This document shows, piece after piece, positions 10,288 to 21,127 of a stretch of 64,000 nucleotides of DNA; the first letter of the stretch is position 1, and every line of letters starts with the position of its first letter. The translations under genes and the position numbers were made by a program. Origin of the DNA: Tolypocladium sp. Sup5 PDA-1 (lineage: Eukaryota; Ascomycota; Sordariomycetes; Hypocreales; Ophiocordycipitaceae); the NCBI GenBank assembly GCA_000750105.3, contig JPHH03000070.1, forward strand, positions 62,001 through 126,000, in the 5' to 3' direction. The notes under the pieces are model-generated. The model was not told where the DNA came from. It worked only from the letters and a program-made list of their open reading frames with translations, and ran no database searches.

Positions 10288-10642
10288 GGGGTTGCGTAAA
10301 GGCATCCGACAACAACGAGGTGACAGCCCTCGGTATATATCTTGCTGCATCAGCATTTTGTCTTCATTTATATAAGTTCTTAAAGTATACATAGCCCAGC
10401 GACGACGAATACGACTTGTACGGTACCAAATGAGACAACGTGACAAGCAGAGTTGTTGGACATGGATGTGCACTGCTGTGGAATCGCGAAATCGCAACAC
10501 AGTTGCCACTTGCTGCAATTACGTCTATAATACTTCGTACTAATCAACACTACCTGTCCGGGGCCAAGGCGTTTACAAACGCTGCCGTGGGCCACAGTCC
10601 GTTTTGCTAATTGCTGGTCGGAAGCTGACGTCGTCCACAACC
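10288..10642. other. Convergent 3' region, 355 bp
   Basis: Shared downstream region of the phospholipase A2 (plus) and carboxypeptidase (minus) genes. It is comparatively AT-rich, as expected for two polyadenylation regions; no gene seen. Confidence 0.5.
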
Positions 10643-12456
10643 TCAGCAGCCCCGTCCCAAGCAAGGGATCTTTACAGTGCCCTTGCCCAACGCCTCCTTC
10701 GCTTGCGTAATGTTCCTAAGCTGGGGAAGTGTAAAGGGCGTCTTGTCGCTCAGGCTGTGTACCCTGCCAATCAGCTTCTCCAGGTGTCGGAACGCCGAGG
10801 CGGGCGCGTAGCCAGGTCCTTCGTGTCCCGCCAGCTGCGTCACAACCAGCGTCAGTCCGCGCTCGTGGTGGGAGGTGCCAGCCACGCCGGAGCCTGAGGG
10901 CAGGCTAGATGCGTAGTAAGGGGTTTTGCCTTGAGGATCGAAGCCGTAGAGCGGAACATAGAAGGGGTCGCTCGGCGCGGTATGGAAGCCCAGCTTGCCA
11001 CCCCAAGTCATGTTCTGGATGCCCAGGAGCACTCCGTTGAGCGGCAGGATAAAATCCATTGCGCCGTGGGCGAGGATGACGTTCTTGGTCTTGTCGATGA
11101 CGTTGGGCAGCTCGTACTTGCCCGGTGGCGCGGACTGGTCGCCTCGTGACGAGTTGAACACTCCATTAACGCACTGGGACCATTTGACATCCAGGGGCGC
11201 GTTGATGGCCCGTTTCACGTCTGCCCGGTCGAAGTAGGGCTTGTCGCCGAGCGGATCGAAGACCTGGGGACAGTGGTCTGGAATGTTGTATATGTTGAAG
11301 CAGGGGTTCGCCACCTGCGACTTGGCATAGACGAGGTCAAAGAGCGACTCGCACTCCCTCTCAGCCACCACGGTGCCGTTGGGGAACACCTTGACTCCCG
11401 GCGGGTAGCGTGGCGCCGGTCCCGAGGGCGGGTATGTAAGATACTTCTTGCTCCAGTCGGTGAAGCCGCAGCGCTGGGAGATGTCGTGGATGCTCTGCAT
11501 GGTGCCGTCGTCGAGCGGCATAAGGTCGTAGTGTTGCTGCACAAAGGGCTCCATGATCACGTTGGACTGGATCATGTCGTCAAACATGATGCCGTCGTAG
11601 ACCAACAGGCCCCCAATGTTGTTGTACTTGGTGTCGTTGGAGTTGACCATGTGGCTGCCGATGTACGGGCCATAGTAGCCGCCGTAGGATTCCGCGGCGA
11701 TGTACACCTTCCAGCCGTGCATGCTAAAGGTGTCGATGAAGTTCTTCCAGAAGCCGAGGAACTGCTCCGCCACGTCGTCCTCGTCCTTGGCAGTAGCATT
11801 GCCTTGGGAGAAGCCGACGGTGACGGGCTGCTCGATCCAGATGACATTTGTGAGCTGGTGCCAGCTCCAGGGGTTGGCCACTGGCTTCAAGGTGCCAGCC
11901 TGCCATTGGAACGGGCCGTTCTCTTGCAGGAACCCCAGGAGAGAGGAGCAGCCGGGCTAATGGCCGCTGTTAGCATCTGTGCCCGGGACTTGGTCGCCGT
12001 TGCGCGACCGAGGTGCAACTTACGCCTCCATTGAGCCAAATGACGATCTCCTTCTTCTTCTTGTGCTCCTCATTGGCGGTGGGGAAGAACCAAAAGTACA
12101 AGTGATCCCTCTCATTCGGCTTGCCGCTGATGGGCAACTGCCCGGCGTACGACTCGCCCACATCGAAGCCGACCTCTGGGAGACCCGAGCCGTTTACAGC
12201 AAACTCTTTCAAGGCCCAATCAGTAATAGGCCAGAAGCCGCGGGATGGTGCGAGGCTCACTGGAAGTAACGTTGTTCAGGAACCGGTGTTCAGCGTCCGA
12301 TCGTGCGTGAATCGTCGGCTCCTCGAACGCTTCGTAGCGGGCGCTGTGGCTCTCATAACCGTGCAGCCTCTGGAGAAGCGGATCTAGCCTGGCGTTGCGT
12401 GCCGTGGCCGCTAGTCCCCAGAGCCCAACAAGGGAAAAAAGCAAGTGGTTCCGCAT
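10643..12456 (-). CDS. Secreted serine carboxypeptidase, family S10
   Basis: Three exons on the minus strand: 12456-12261, 12205-12024, 11956-10643; 563 aa. Introns are 55 and 67 nt. A signal peptide begins MRNHLLFSLVGLWGL. Motifs in order are VGESYAGQLPI, EIVIWLNGG, PGCSSLLG (oxyanion region, split by intron 2), AAESYGGYYGPYIG with nucleophile Ser216, HGAMDFILPLNG with Asp427, and AGHEGPGYAP with His504. The enzyme should remove C-terminal residues from peptides at acid pH in the medium or vacuole. Several NxS/T sites are present. The sequence between the signal and the first domain looks like a propeptide. It resembles CpdS-like secreted enzymes more than Kex1, since no C-terminal membrane anchor is visible. 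Confidence 0.93.
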
Positions 12457-13858
12457 GTTGGCGATTCACCGAGCAGAGGTGCCAAGTGCCGAGTGCCTGC
12501 GAAAATGATGCCGAGCAACATGATCCGAGCCTCGCATTGCCGGGACATCTGTCAGCATTTATACGGCCGTCATGATTACCGCGTGTACTTTGTTTGTTTC
12601 TCTGTCTGTGCTGTGCGACGAGTAAGACGCTGCGTGCCGGGACGGGCAACGGAACCTCTGTACGGGTCTTGTCCCAGTCGAGGCCTGATCGTCTGGTATC
12701 AACCAACAGTCGGTGTACTTCGTACAGCCCGAGGCCGGACAGCTGCCTTTCCCAGGGGCTTCTCCACGCATCGGCAATATAACCCACTCTCCGATCCTAC
12801 CGTGATCGGTTGGGGCGTGCCGGTTCTGCAAGTCACCGTGCTGGCCGGGCGCGGCTCACGCTTTAACACGGGTCGGTAGTTTGAGCACTTGCCTAATGCA
12901 GTAGATCAACGGCGAAAAAGTCCCCGGTCTCCATCGCGGGTACCGGTTCCCTCCCGCATGACGCAATACAATTCACTGATTGCGCTGGGCCCGGGAAGCA
13001 GTGAAAGACATGATACGTTGCAGATTACAATTCTAATATATACGAAGTAGTGGGTGGATGAGCGATGTGATTGAGCTTTATTGAGTTGAACCAGTCATGT
13101 CGTCGAGCATCGACGTCCGAGGATGCCGATCGAAGGTGTTGCACCCGCCCCGCTTCCGTGGTGGTAATTGTCATAAAGTTGCTCGGACAAGTCGTCATGT
13201 TATGCCGATCGGAAAATAGTATAATTTATGTCTAAATACGAGTAGTGAACATGATCAGGCGTTCAGCTAGGACGCCATTCAATCCATAGCGAAGAAGAGA
13301 CATAACAAGCGTTCAATGTTTGCTGTCTTGCAGATGCCGCCTCAATGTCTCGGAAGTGAGGGCGGCAAGTCCGTTCGATTGCGAAAGCCGGCTCATAGCA
13401 GTCTCCGTAAATCCTCTTGGCAGATGGCCCGCTAATAGCGGGTGAGTCAATATTGGCTTCTTCGTACCCCGTACGTACTCCATTTCCCCCGGGTGTGCCA
13501 AACAGTTCGGAACAACACAGCCGTATGACTTGTCGGCTGCCGAGACCTGCAGAGCGAGGAAGACCAACCCCATGTCCTTTCGAGGTCCGACCAACATATG
13601 GCTCATTATAGTTGTGAGATGCAATAATTCAACGGGAATGCGTGCGACTGAGACACCGAGAAATGATTGGGATTGACGGGATATGAGCTATCGATAGCCA
13701 GCCTGGTTGTTTTGATGGGGCATCAGACACTGCCAACGGTCGAAAAAAGAGTGTGTAATATTTTCCCAGAAAATATTTATAAACAATCAAGACGGACAGA
13801 CATGCTGCTAGTAGATCCCAATGAGCCATCCGAGTAGCAATGAACTCGCCTCGCAGAC
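12457..13858. other. Intergenic region, 1.4 kb
   Basis: Contains the S10 promoter (TATA near 12558). A minus-strand frame at 13629-13829 starts with a hydrophobic segment (MAHWDLLAACLSVLIVYKYF) resembling a membrane anchor, but its continuation matches nothing recognised. A perfect palindrome AATATTTTC/GAAAATATT (13757-13777) lies about 85 bp beyond the DUF899 stop codon and may belong to its 3' processing region. Confidence 0.4.
12558..12563 (-). promoter_or_regulatory. TATA element of the carboxypeptidase gene
   Basis: TATAAA on the minus strand about 100 bp upstream of the start codon at 12456. Confidence 0.4.
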
Positions 13859-14648
13859 TCAGACTTTCTCATCGTATTCGTGCTTGAGCTTAAACTCTCC
13901 CGGTCCCCATGGACCAATCTGCCTGCCGAGGGGCGTCATGTCAAGCAGTGCTAGAGTCGGCATGATCTTGTCTCCGCCGCGGGCAAACGTCGAGTATGTG
14001 TGGAAGATATCGCCGCCCATTTTGTAGAAGACGCTGAAGCCGGGCACGTCGCCGGAATACCAGCTCTTGCCCAGGGCCTCAATCTCCTTCTTTGTGCGAA
14101 AGTTGAGCTCCATGGGGCCCACGGACTCGTCGTTGCTGGCATGGAAGTCGTAGTTGAAGTCTGAGCCCTGGCTCGAGTACCACGGCCAGGTCCAGCCGTT
14201 GAGGGCCTTGAACGCCTCGAGCTTCTCCGGGGGCGCGCGGGAAATGCACACGAGGTTGGTGTTTTTGAAGCGCAGGTGGCGGACGTCTGGCAGGGCTTCG
14301 CCAATGTGCGAGCACCCGCGGCAGCCATCCTCTGCCTCGGGGGCGAACATGAAGTGGTAGACGATGAGTTGATCCTTGCCGCCAAAGAGTTCCTCCAGCA
14401 TCACTTTGCTGTTGGTTTGTGACTTGAAGACGTAGGGCTTGGCCACCTTGACCATGGGCAATGCTCGGCGCTGGGCGGAGAGGGCGTCATTGGCGCGCGT
14501 GAGCTCCTTTTCCTTTTCCAGCAGCGCTTTGCGAGCGACGAGCCATTCGTCACGGCTCACGATCTGGAGCGTGTTAGAATGCGGACCAAGCTGAAGGGTT
14601 TGGGTGGCTCGTCACCTTTGGGGTCGGTACAGCGACAGGCGCAGACAT
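13859..14648 (-). CDS. DUF899 thioredoxin-fold protein
   Basis: Two exons on the minus strand: 14648-14616 and 14563-13859; 245 aa. The first exon encodes only MSAPVAVPTPK; the 52-nt intron has CTAAC before CTCCAG. The second exon starts IVSRDEWLVARKALLEKEKE, the classic opening of DUF899 proteins, and continues with LVVYHFMFAP-like text (LIVYHFMFAP), GCRGCSHIGEALPDV, CISRAPPEKLEAF and GWTWPWYSSQGSDFNYDF. The family adopts a thioredoxin/AhpC-like fold and is widespread in bacteria and fungi; its substrate is not established. A CRGC cysteine pair is the probable redox site. Without the short first exon the open frame would start too late, at the later MSRDEW methionine. Confidence 0.85.
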
Positions 14649-15417
14649 TGTAAAGCAGGGGAGTCGTTGGCCTGAAGTTGTGAATAAAGGGTTCCTCGAA
14701 CAGGCTCGATCTTGTCAACGCCGTCCTGGCAACCCACATTTTATAGTTGGGAGATTTGGAGTCTCGTTTCGCTGAGCACCAAGTACTGATGTGAGCATGA
14801 CGCGCCTCGAGGCAACGTGCAATAACCGTTGAGCCCCTCTCAGCCAATGTAAAGCCGCTGCGACAGCCGCTGCTGTCAACGGCCAGGCAGTAGTGGCGAT
14901 CCTCCATGAGAATGAGTGCAAAATGGCGGTTTCTGCCTGGTGCGAGAGCGCTAGCCATGGCGAAGAGTTGGGGAAGACGCCACGATTGCTCAGTGGCACC
15001 CAATCCCGTTGATCCCCGTCGTGAAGGGCGGCACAAGTCAACTCGGACTGTGCCGTGAAGAAATGCGGGAGCAAGGCTCGCCGGTTCGATCGGCTGTCAT
15101 CAACCGTGACAAGGTATCTCTACATCCAATTATACGCCGCTAGCCGGATGGCTTTACGCCGATGCATTGGGAGGGATGACAAGAGTTCGGCCGGGGGACT
15201 TGAACCCTTGAGGTTCCCTTCAATGGACAATTTCTGATTATGTGATGCAATAATGTGAATGGTGTGCGGTGTAGTCCAATCACTCGCAAGTCTGAGTGAC
15301 GACTGTTCACTCAGTATCCATTTGCGCGGCAATGCAAGAGAGCCGGATAGGTGTGACTTTATTCTCCATGTATTTATGCTAGTTTTATGTATTTGATACC
15401 GACATGAACTGCTGGAA
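14649..15417. other. Intergenic region, 0.8 kb
   Basis: Promoter of the DUF899 gene and 3' flank of the carbon-nitrogen hydrolase. A minus-strand GGGTTCAAGTCCC (near 15191-15210) resembles a tRNA T arm, but no full cloverleaf was found. No gene seen. Confidence 0.4.
14739..14745 (-). promoter_or_regulatory. TATA element of the DUF899 gene
   Basis: TATAAAA on the minus strand, about 90 bp upstream of the ATG at 14648. It supports the start in the 33-nt first exon. Confidence 0.45.
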
Positions 15418-16365
15418 TCACTTCATCCACGCCACCTTGAGCTCGGCGTCGTGCTGTTTCGCAATGACGTCCCCGTACAGCTGCGGACGCCTCGCCTTTC
15501 GATACCTGAACCCGCCAGCTAGCTGCAGCTTATCTCGCGTGCATACCGCCACTGCCATGTCTTCCCCGAGCCGTCGACACTCGTCGAGCACGTCGCCAAA
15601 GGGATCCAGCACCATCGAGCAGCCGTTCTTGAGCTGGTCGTCGTCCATGCCGATGGGGTTGCTGAAGACGACGTACATGGCGTTGTCGTACGCGCGAGCC
15701 GGTAGCCACTTCATCAGCCAGGCGCGGCCCTTGAGTCCGTCGAACTCGGCGCGGAGCGTGGTCGGGTCCGTGGCCCGGGCGTGCCACAGGCCGGGATCCA
15801 CAAATCCAGCGCCGGGCCGGGTGGAGGGCGTGCACATGGTGACGTGCGGCGAGAAGAGGATCTCAGCGCCCAAAAGAGCCGTCGCGCGGGCGTTTTCCAC
15901 GACGTTGTTGTCGTAGCAGATCAGGATGCCGGCCCTCCAGCCGAGAAGATCGAAGACGACCAGCTCATCTCCGGCAGATAGGTGCTTGCTGATGAAGGGG
16001 TGAAGCTTGCGGAAGCGAGCGAGCATGCCGTCTGCCGAGACACACACGTAGGTGTTGTAAATCTTGTCCGCCTCCTCGTCATACTCGAAGAGCCCAGCCA
16101 GCACGACGATGCCAATGTCCCGGGCAATAGCAACAAGCTCCTGGATGCTTGGGCCAGAAGGCACCGACTCCGAAGCGGCGATGAGCTCGTCGCGGGACAG
16201 CTTTGACGCAAATGTGTAGCCGCTGATGGAGCATTCGTGAAAGGCCACGACGTTGCAGCCCTTGCTGGCGGCTTGGGCGGAGAGGCGGCGAATGGTTGCC
16301 AGGTTTGCCGCCTTGTCGCCCGAGGCGTTTTCGAACTGGACCGAGGCGATGCGCAAGTCGGACAT
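15418..16365 (-). CDS. Carbon-nitrogen hydrolase (nitrilase superfamily)
   Basis: Single exon, 315 aa, the usual full length. The catalytic triad is readable: Glu44 in FHECSISGY, Lys120 in RFRKLHPFI and Cys150 in GILICYDNNVVEN. Members hydrolyse C-N bonds of nitriles, amides, N-carbamoyl compounds or ureido acids in the cytosol. A loop after the cysteine (HVTMCTPSTRPGAG) is longer than in plain omega-amidases and recalls aliphatic amidase or carbamoylputrescine amidase-like proteins. No targeting signal is present. The ATG at 16365 begins MSDLRIASVQFEN, which aligns with the expected first beta strand. Substrate is undetermined. Confidence 0.9.
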   Translation of the reverse strand: MSDLRIASVQFENASGDKAANLATIRRLSAQAASKGCNVVAFHECSISGYTFASKLSRDELIAASESVPSGPSIQELVAIARDIGIVVLAGLFEYDEEADKIYNTYVCVSADGMLARFRKLHPFISKHLSAGDELVVFDLLGWRAGILICYDNNVVENARATALLGAEILFSPHVTMCTPSTRPGAGFVDPGLWHARATDPTTLRAEFDGLKGRAWLMKWLPARAYDNAMYVVFSNPIGMDDDQLKNGCSMVLDPFGDVLDECRRLGEDMAVAVCTRDKLQLAGGFRYRKARRPQLYGDVIAKQHDAELKVAWMK

Positions 16366-16469
16366 TGTGAGGAGTCAATGCCTTGCCGTATTAATTTAAA
16401 CGGTTGGTGTCTTGTTGATAGATCTGCTGTGCGGAAGTCAACCGCATTATCGAGTGAGCTGGAGGCGGC

Positions 16470-16476
16470 TTATATA
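16470..16476 (-). promoter_or_regulatory. TATA element of the carbon-nitrogen hydrolase gene
   Basis: TATATAA on the minus strand, about 105 bp upstream of the ATG at 16365. Confidence 0.45.
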
Positions 16477-18557
16477 CAAGCCTCCGACTGGACCACATGC
16501 TGCACCAATATTCATTCATGGCGATGCGTCGGCGCCACGGAAAACGACGTTACATGGCTCGTATCGCGGAACGCGAGACTCTTACGCCTCACAAGAGAGC
16601 TGATGGCTCGTTTGACCCGATTCGCGTCCATTTGCGTTGTCATGGACAAGTTCCAGGCCAGTTGACAGGCCAATTGCTCGCCGCGTGCCGTTTCAGTGGG
16701 TTCAGGACGGCCAGCTGAGTGGCGGAGTTGCCTAATTGGGGTTCCGTCAACCACGAGCTGACAAGTTGCTTGTTTATTCTCCGACTGTTCCCTCTGCGGT
16801 TTCGGTACCAAAGGGCGTAGAAGACCAGGGGTATACTTGCGTATCGAAGCCGCCGCCTCCGTGTTTAATAAAAGACGTGCGTTGATGCGGAATGGTCGGT
16901 GATGAGAGCCGTTTTTTAACTATCAAACAATGTGCGTGTTAGTGCAGGGAGTGGGATCCCATTGCCCACAATCAGTCGCAGGTCCCAATTAAGACAAAGC
17001 GACAACTGGAATCGCTTTCTTGCGCACACTCACATGGCAGTTCCAATATTGTCAAAATCCAACATCGAAGCGTTGCAGGCAATTTGAGTCATGTTCCCAG
17101 TGACGCCGCCAACATTTGCGATGTGTTTGATTGACCGGTCTTCGGCAATCAAATCTGCTCCGCCAACAGCATACAGGTCCCAACCGACGTCTGAGCACTC
17201 AGCCATACAATTCAATTACACAAAGGCCGCTTCATCCAAAACTTTATGACCTGGTTTGCAGGGGCCACGGCCACAGACTTTAGGCGAGCTCGAACATCCC
17301 GAAGTTGTAGGCTTGAAAAATGACGGCAAGCGCCAGGGGTGCTTGAGTGGGCTTGGAGGATGCACGTCTTACATAGTTTCGGCTCCGACCCAAGTTTACC
17401 ATGGCCGAGATTCGCGAACCCCTCTGGGCTGGCTGTCAACGGCAGCAACGAATGAAAATGGGCGCCATCTAATGAATGCAGATGCATGAGGCACGGACGG
17501 CACAGTTGAATTGACCGCACTGTCCTACGCCCTCCTAGTTGTCGGGCTTCGCGGCGTGATTTGTGCTCTTAACTATTCGTAGAGCAGCCTCGAAGCGAGC
17601 AAGCCTCAGTAACGCCATTGGAAGCTTCCACAGCGAAGCTTTCGACCAAGGAGAATTTTATTAAGTTTACGGACTACTGGTGAGTCTTCAAGCCACAACC
17701 AGTGGCGTCTCGGCAAACTTGGAGCCTGCGAGCTGGGAGATTGCTTACATGTCACCACGGCAGTGAGGGCTGCGCCTGGTCTGTCTATTGCCCTAAATTA
17801 AGCCGCAATTTTTCCAGAACGATTACGCACGCTTCTCCTGCGCCATAGTCGTCCAGAACCATGGATTTCAAGGCCCCGAGGGCTTGGCAACAGGGGACTT
17901 TCATCTCTGGCGTGAGTCTGGTCCGCTTCCAACGTTTTTCAAGAGCCGAAGCAGGGGTTCCAGCGCCATGCCGCCACGCAAGCCAGGTTCCTTATTAAGT
18001 GGGCCAAAATGTCCCAAAGTCGGCCTTGACTTCTTCTCCCCATGATTTCCCCTGCACAGCGGGCCTCCTGATGATGGTTGTGCGCGGGGGGGTCAGGGGA
18101 AACGTACACAGATTGGCCTTGGCTCCAAGCCATGCTGCAAAGGTTCCGCTCGTGGAAAGTCTCTCAATGACTATCGACTGCGAAGTACCTCCCATCATTC
18201 AGTCTGCGGGAAGATTGTGGATGCCATTTGCATGACGGTATCTGTCGTTTCCATTCATAGCCTCAATTTGTTCGCGATGGCGTTCACGGTCAGGAGACAG
18301 CTGCCGAGACCCGCAAATGCAGTGCAACGCTTTGGACCCGGAGTGATTGGCCAAGCCTCCAAAGTTCCCCAGGGATAACGTGAATGATGCCCTTGCGGGG
18401 AGCCTTTCGACAAATGGAGAAGGTCGCACACGACAGCGCGGGTGGTATCCATAACATGGCGAACCGCAGTTTGTTATCCGTAGTGTCTCTCCGCGGTTCG
18501 CTGTTAGCCCGGGCGTCATCAGCGACGCGCCCGTCCCGGGGTCCTGATTTATTGCAA

Positions 18558-18563
18558 TATAAA
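18558..18563 (+). promoter_or_regulatory. Possible TATA element of the DPP IV gene
   Basis: TATAAA about 207 bp upstream of the ATG at 18770; spacing implies a leader of roughly 170 nt. Confidence 0.35.
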
Positions 18564-18769
18564 GTACATCGTACAAAGGCCCGGACTGTTCCGTGTCAAT
18601 AAAGGAAGATTGATGGCCGTGCGATAAAAGACGACTGGGTTGCTCGTTGAACAACGGGAGATTGAAGGAACTGTCGCTGCTTCGCGTCCATCTCCCTTCT
18701 TACGAGTACACCCAGCGCCACCTCGCCCTTCACCAACCCTCATCTTGGGCAGGGAGCAGAGTCGCCGCG

Positions 18770-21127
18770 ATGCTTCTCTCTCTCGGCAAGCCGGCGGCAC
18801 TGCTGGCCCTGCTGTCGTCGCTGGCCCTTGCCATTGAGCCACCGCGGCATCCTCGCCAGCCTACGGGCAACGGCAACCGCCTGCTCACCTACAACGAGAC
18901 CGTCGTCTCGCGCAAGATCCGGGCATCTTCAAAGTCTGTCCGCTGGGTTTCCACCGGCGCCGACGGCCAGTACATCACCTCCAATGACAACCGCGACCTG
19001 GTCCTGGAAAACATCGTCACAAATGACGCCAAGATCTTCGTGCCCGCCAAGCAGCTTCCCGAGAACATGCAAGAGTACTGGATCCGTCACGACCAGCGCG
19101 CGCTGCTGATCGCCTCAAACGCGACGAAGCAGTACCGGCACTCGTACTTCTCCGACTACTTCATACTCGATATTCAGAGCGGCGAAAAGATACCTCTGGT
19201 CGAGGACCAGGTCGGCGACATCCAGTACGCGGCCCTTGCGCCCACGGGCAACTCCATCGCGTTTGTGCGAGGCAACAACCTGTACCTACGCGATGGCGAC
19301 GCAAAGATCCACCAAATCACCACGAATGGCGGGCCCGACATGTTCAATGGCGTCCCCGACTGGGTTTACGAGGAGGAGATTCTCAGCGGCCGCTCGGCGC
19401 TGTGGTTCTCGCCCGACGCCAAGTACATTGCTTTCCTGAGCTTCAACGAGACGGGCGTCGGCACGTTTACGATCCCCTACTACATGGCTGGGCAGAAGGT
19501 GGCGCCGCCGTATCCCAAGGAGCTCGAGCTGCGCTATCCCAAGGTCGGGTCGAAGAACCCCACGGTGCAGTTCAACATCCTGGACGTCCAGGCCAAGGAG
19601 TCCAAGCCGGTGCCGATTGATGCCTTTCCCAAGGATGAGGCCATCATCGGAGAGGTCGCGTGGGTGACTGGGGGCCACTCGTCGGTCATCTACCGCGTAT
19701 TCAACCGCGTCCAGGACATGGACAGGCACGTCGTCGTCAACCCAGAGACGAAGGTGTCCAAGGTCGTCCGGGAGCGCGACGGCACGGACGGGTGGCTGGA
19801 GAACTCGATGGCGATCCAGTACGTGGGCAACCTCAAGGGCAGCTGCAACAAGACTCACTACGTGGACCTGTCCGATGCGTCAGGCTGGCAGCACATTTAC
19901 CTGTACCCCGTCGACGGCGGCAAGCCCACGCAGCTGACGTCTGGCGACTGGGAGGTGGCCTCCATCCTCTGCGTTGATTCCAAGCGCAGCCTCGTCTACT
20001 ACAGCGCGACCACCCGTCACAGCACCGAGCGCCACGTCTACAGCGTCTCGTACGCGACGAAGACGATTGTCCCGCTTGTTGACGACAAGGTTGCCGCCGT
20101 CTTCTCGGCCGACTTTTCCTCCAAGGGCGGCTACTACATCCTGTCGTATAGGGGTCCCGACGTGCCGTACCAGGAGCTCTACGCCTCAAACAGCACCAAG
20201 CCGCTGCGGACAATCACAAGCAACGACAACGTCTACAAGGCCATTGCCGAGTACAGCCTTCCCAACATCACGTACTTTGAGCTCAAGCACCCCGACGGCT
20301 TCTCCCTCAACGTGCAGCAGATCCTCCCGCCAAACTTTGACCCCACGAAGCGGTATCCCGTGCTGTTCAACCCGTACGGAGGCCCCAACTCGCAGTCCGT
20401 GGACAAGTCGTTCCAGTCGTACGGGTGGAACGCGTACATTGCGTCGGAGCCCGAGCTGCAGTTCATCACCTACGTCGTCGACAACCGCGGCACGGGCTTC
20501 AAGGGTCGCAAGTTCCGGTCCGCCATCGCGAGCCACCTCGGCCGCCTCGAGCCGCAGGACCAGATCTGGGCCGCGCAGCAGCTCATCGCGCAGAACAAGT
20601 TCATCGATGCGGACCACGTCGGCATGTGGGGGTGGTCGTTTGGCGGCTACCTGACGGCCAAGACCATCGAGGCGGACTCGCGCATCTTCACCTTTGGCCT
20701 CAGCACGGCGCCCGTCTCGGACTGGCGCTTCTACGACTCCATGTACACGGAGCGGTACATGAAGACGCTCGCCGGCAATGCGGCCGGGTACAACGAGACG
20801 GCGGTGCGCAGATCGGCCGGCTTCGAGACGCTGGCGGGCGTCTTCTCGCTCATGCACGGCACGGGCGACGACAACGTGCACTACCAGAACGCGGCGGCGC
20901 TGGTGGACCTGCTCGTGGGCGACGGCATCTCGCCCGACAGGTTCAAGATGATGGCCTTTACGGACAGCGACCACGGCATCAGCTTCCACGGCGCGAGTAC
21001 CTACATCTACAAGTTCCTCACGGCACGCCTGTGGGACGAAGTGCAGCGGAAGAAGGCGAAGATTGTGCACCAGTGGAGTCGGAAGAGCGTCACGGGCGCG
21101 GGGGAAGTGCCGAATAGATTGCAATAG
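18770..21127 (+). CDS. Secreted dipeptidyl peptidase IV (family S9B)
   Basis: Single exon, 785 aa, normal for secreted fungal DPP IV. The ATG at 18770 starts the signal peptide MLLSLGKPAALLALLSSLAL; an in-frame ATG at 18647 would add 41 residues and hide it. An N-terminal beta-propeller (about 40-500) includes the conserved DWVYEEEIL motif that binds the substrate N-terminus. The C-terminal alpha/beta hydrolase domain carries Ser623 in GWSFGGY, Asp700 in HGTGDDNVHYQN and His735 in TDSDHGI. It removes X-Pro or X-Ala dipeptides from peptide N-termini outside the cell, complementing the S10 carboxypeptidase encoded 6 kb away. No transmembrane anchor beyond the signal is seen, so it is the secreted rather than the vacuolar type. 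Confidence 0.96.
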   Translation: MLLSLGKPAALLALLSSLALAIEPPRHPRQPTGNGNRLLTYNETVVSRKIRASSKSVRWVSTGADGQYITSNDNRDLVLENIVTNDAKIFVPAKQLPENMQEYWIRHDQRALLIASNATKQYRHSYFSDYFILDIQSGEKIPLVEDQVGDIQYAALAPTGNSIAFVRGNNLYLRDGDAKIHQITTNGGPDMFNGVPDWVYEEEILSGRSALWFSPDAKYIAFLSFNETGVGTFTIPYYMAGQKVAPPYPKELELRYPKVGSKNPTVQFNILDVQAKESKPVPIDAFPKDEAIIGEVAWVTGGHSSVIYRVFNRVQDMDRHVVVNPETKVSKVVRERDGTDGWLENSMAIQYVGNLKGSCNKTHYVDLSDASGWQHIYLYPVDGGKPTQLTSGDWEVASILCVDSKRSLVYYSATTRHSTERHVYSVSYATKTIVPLVDDKVAAVFSADFSSKGGYYILSYRGPDVPYQELYASNSTKPLRTITSNDNVYKAIAEYSLPNITYFELKHPDGFSLNVQQILPPNFDPTKRYPVLFNPYGGPNSQSVDKSFQSYGWNAYIASEPELQFITYVVDNRGTGFKGRKFRSAIASHLGRLEPQDQIWAAQQLIAQNKFIDADHVGMWGWSFGGYLTAKTIEADSRIFTFGLSTAPVSDWRFYDSMYTERYMKTLAGNAAGYNETAVRRSAGFETLAGVFSLMHGTGDDNVHYQNAAALVDLLVGDGISPDRFKMMAFTDSDHGISFHGASTYIYKFLTARLWDEVQRKKAKIVHQWSRKSVTGAGEVPNRLQ

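Larger units (their letters stand above)
16366..18769. other. Intergenic region, 2.4 kb
   Basis: Holds the divergent promoters of the carbon-nitrogen hydrolase and DPP IV. A minus-strand candidate exon at 17030-17215 ends at a GTGAGT donor (see findings). Otherwise no gene was recognised. Confidence 0.4.

Noticed and set aside
13313..13829. Possible cytochrome P450 start (hydrophobic anchor at 13629-13829)
   Set aside because: Only the anchor looks P450-like; no proline hinge, I-helix, ExxR or haem-binding motif follows.
15185..15260. tRNA-like T arm (GGGTTCAAGTCCC) on the minus strand
   Set aside because: No matching acceptor, D or anticodon arm could be drawn within 75-90 nt.
18199..18654. 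151-codon minus-strand open frame upstream of DPP IV
   Set aside because: No recognisable motif and it overlaps the DPP IV promoter and leader.
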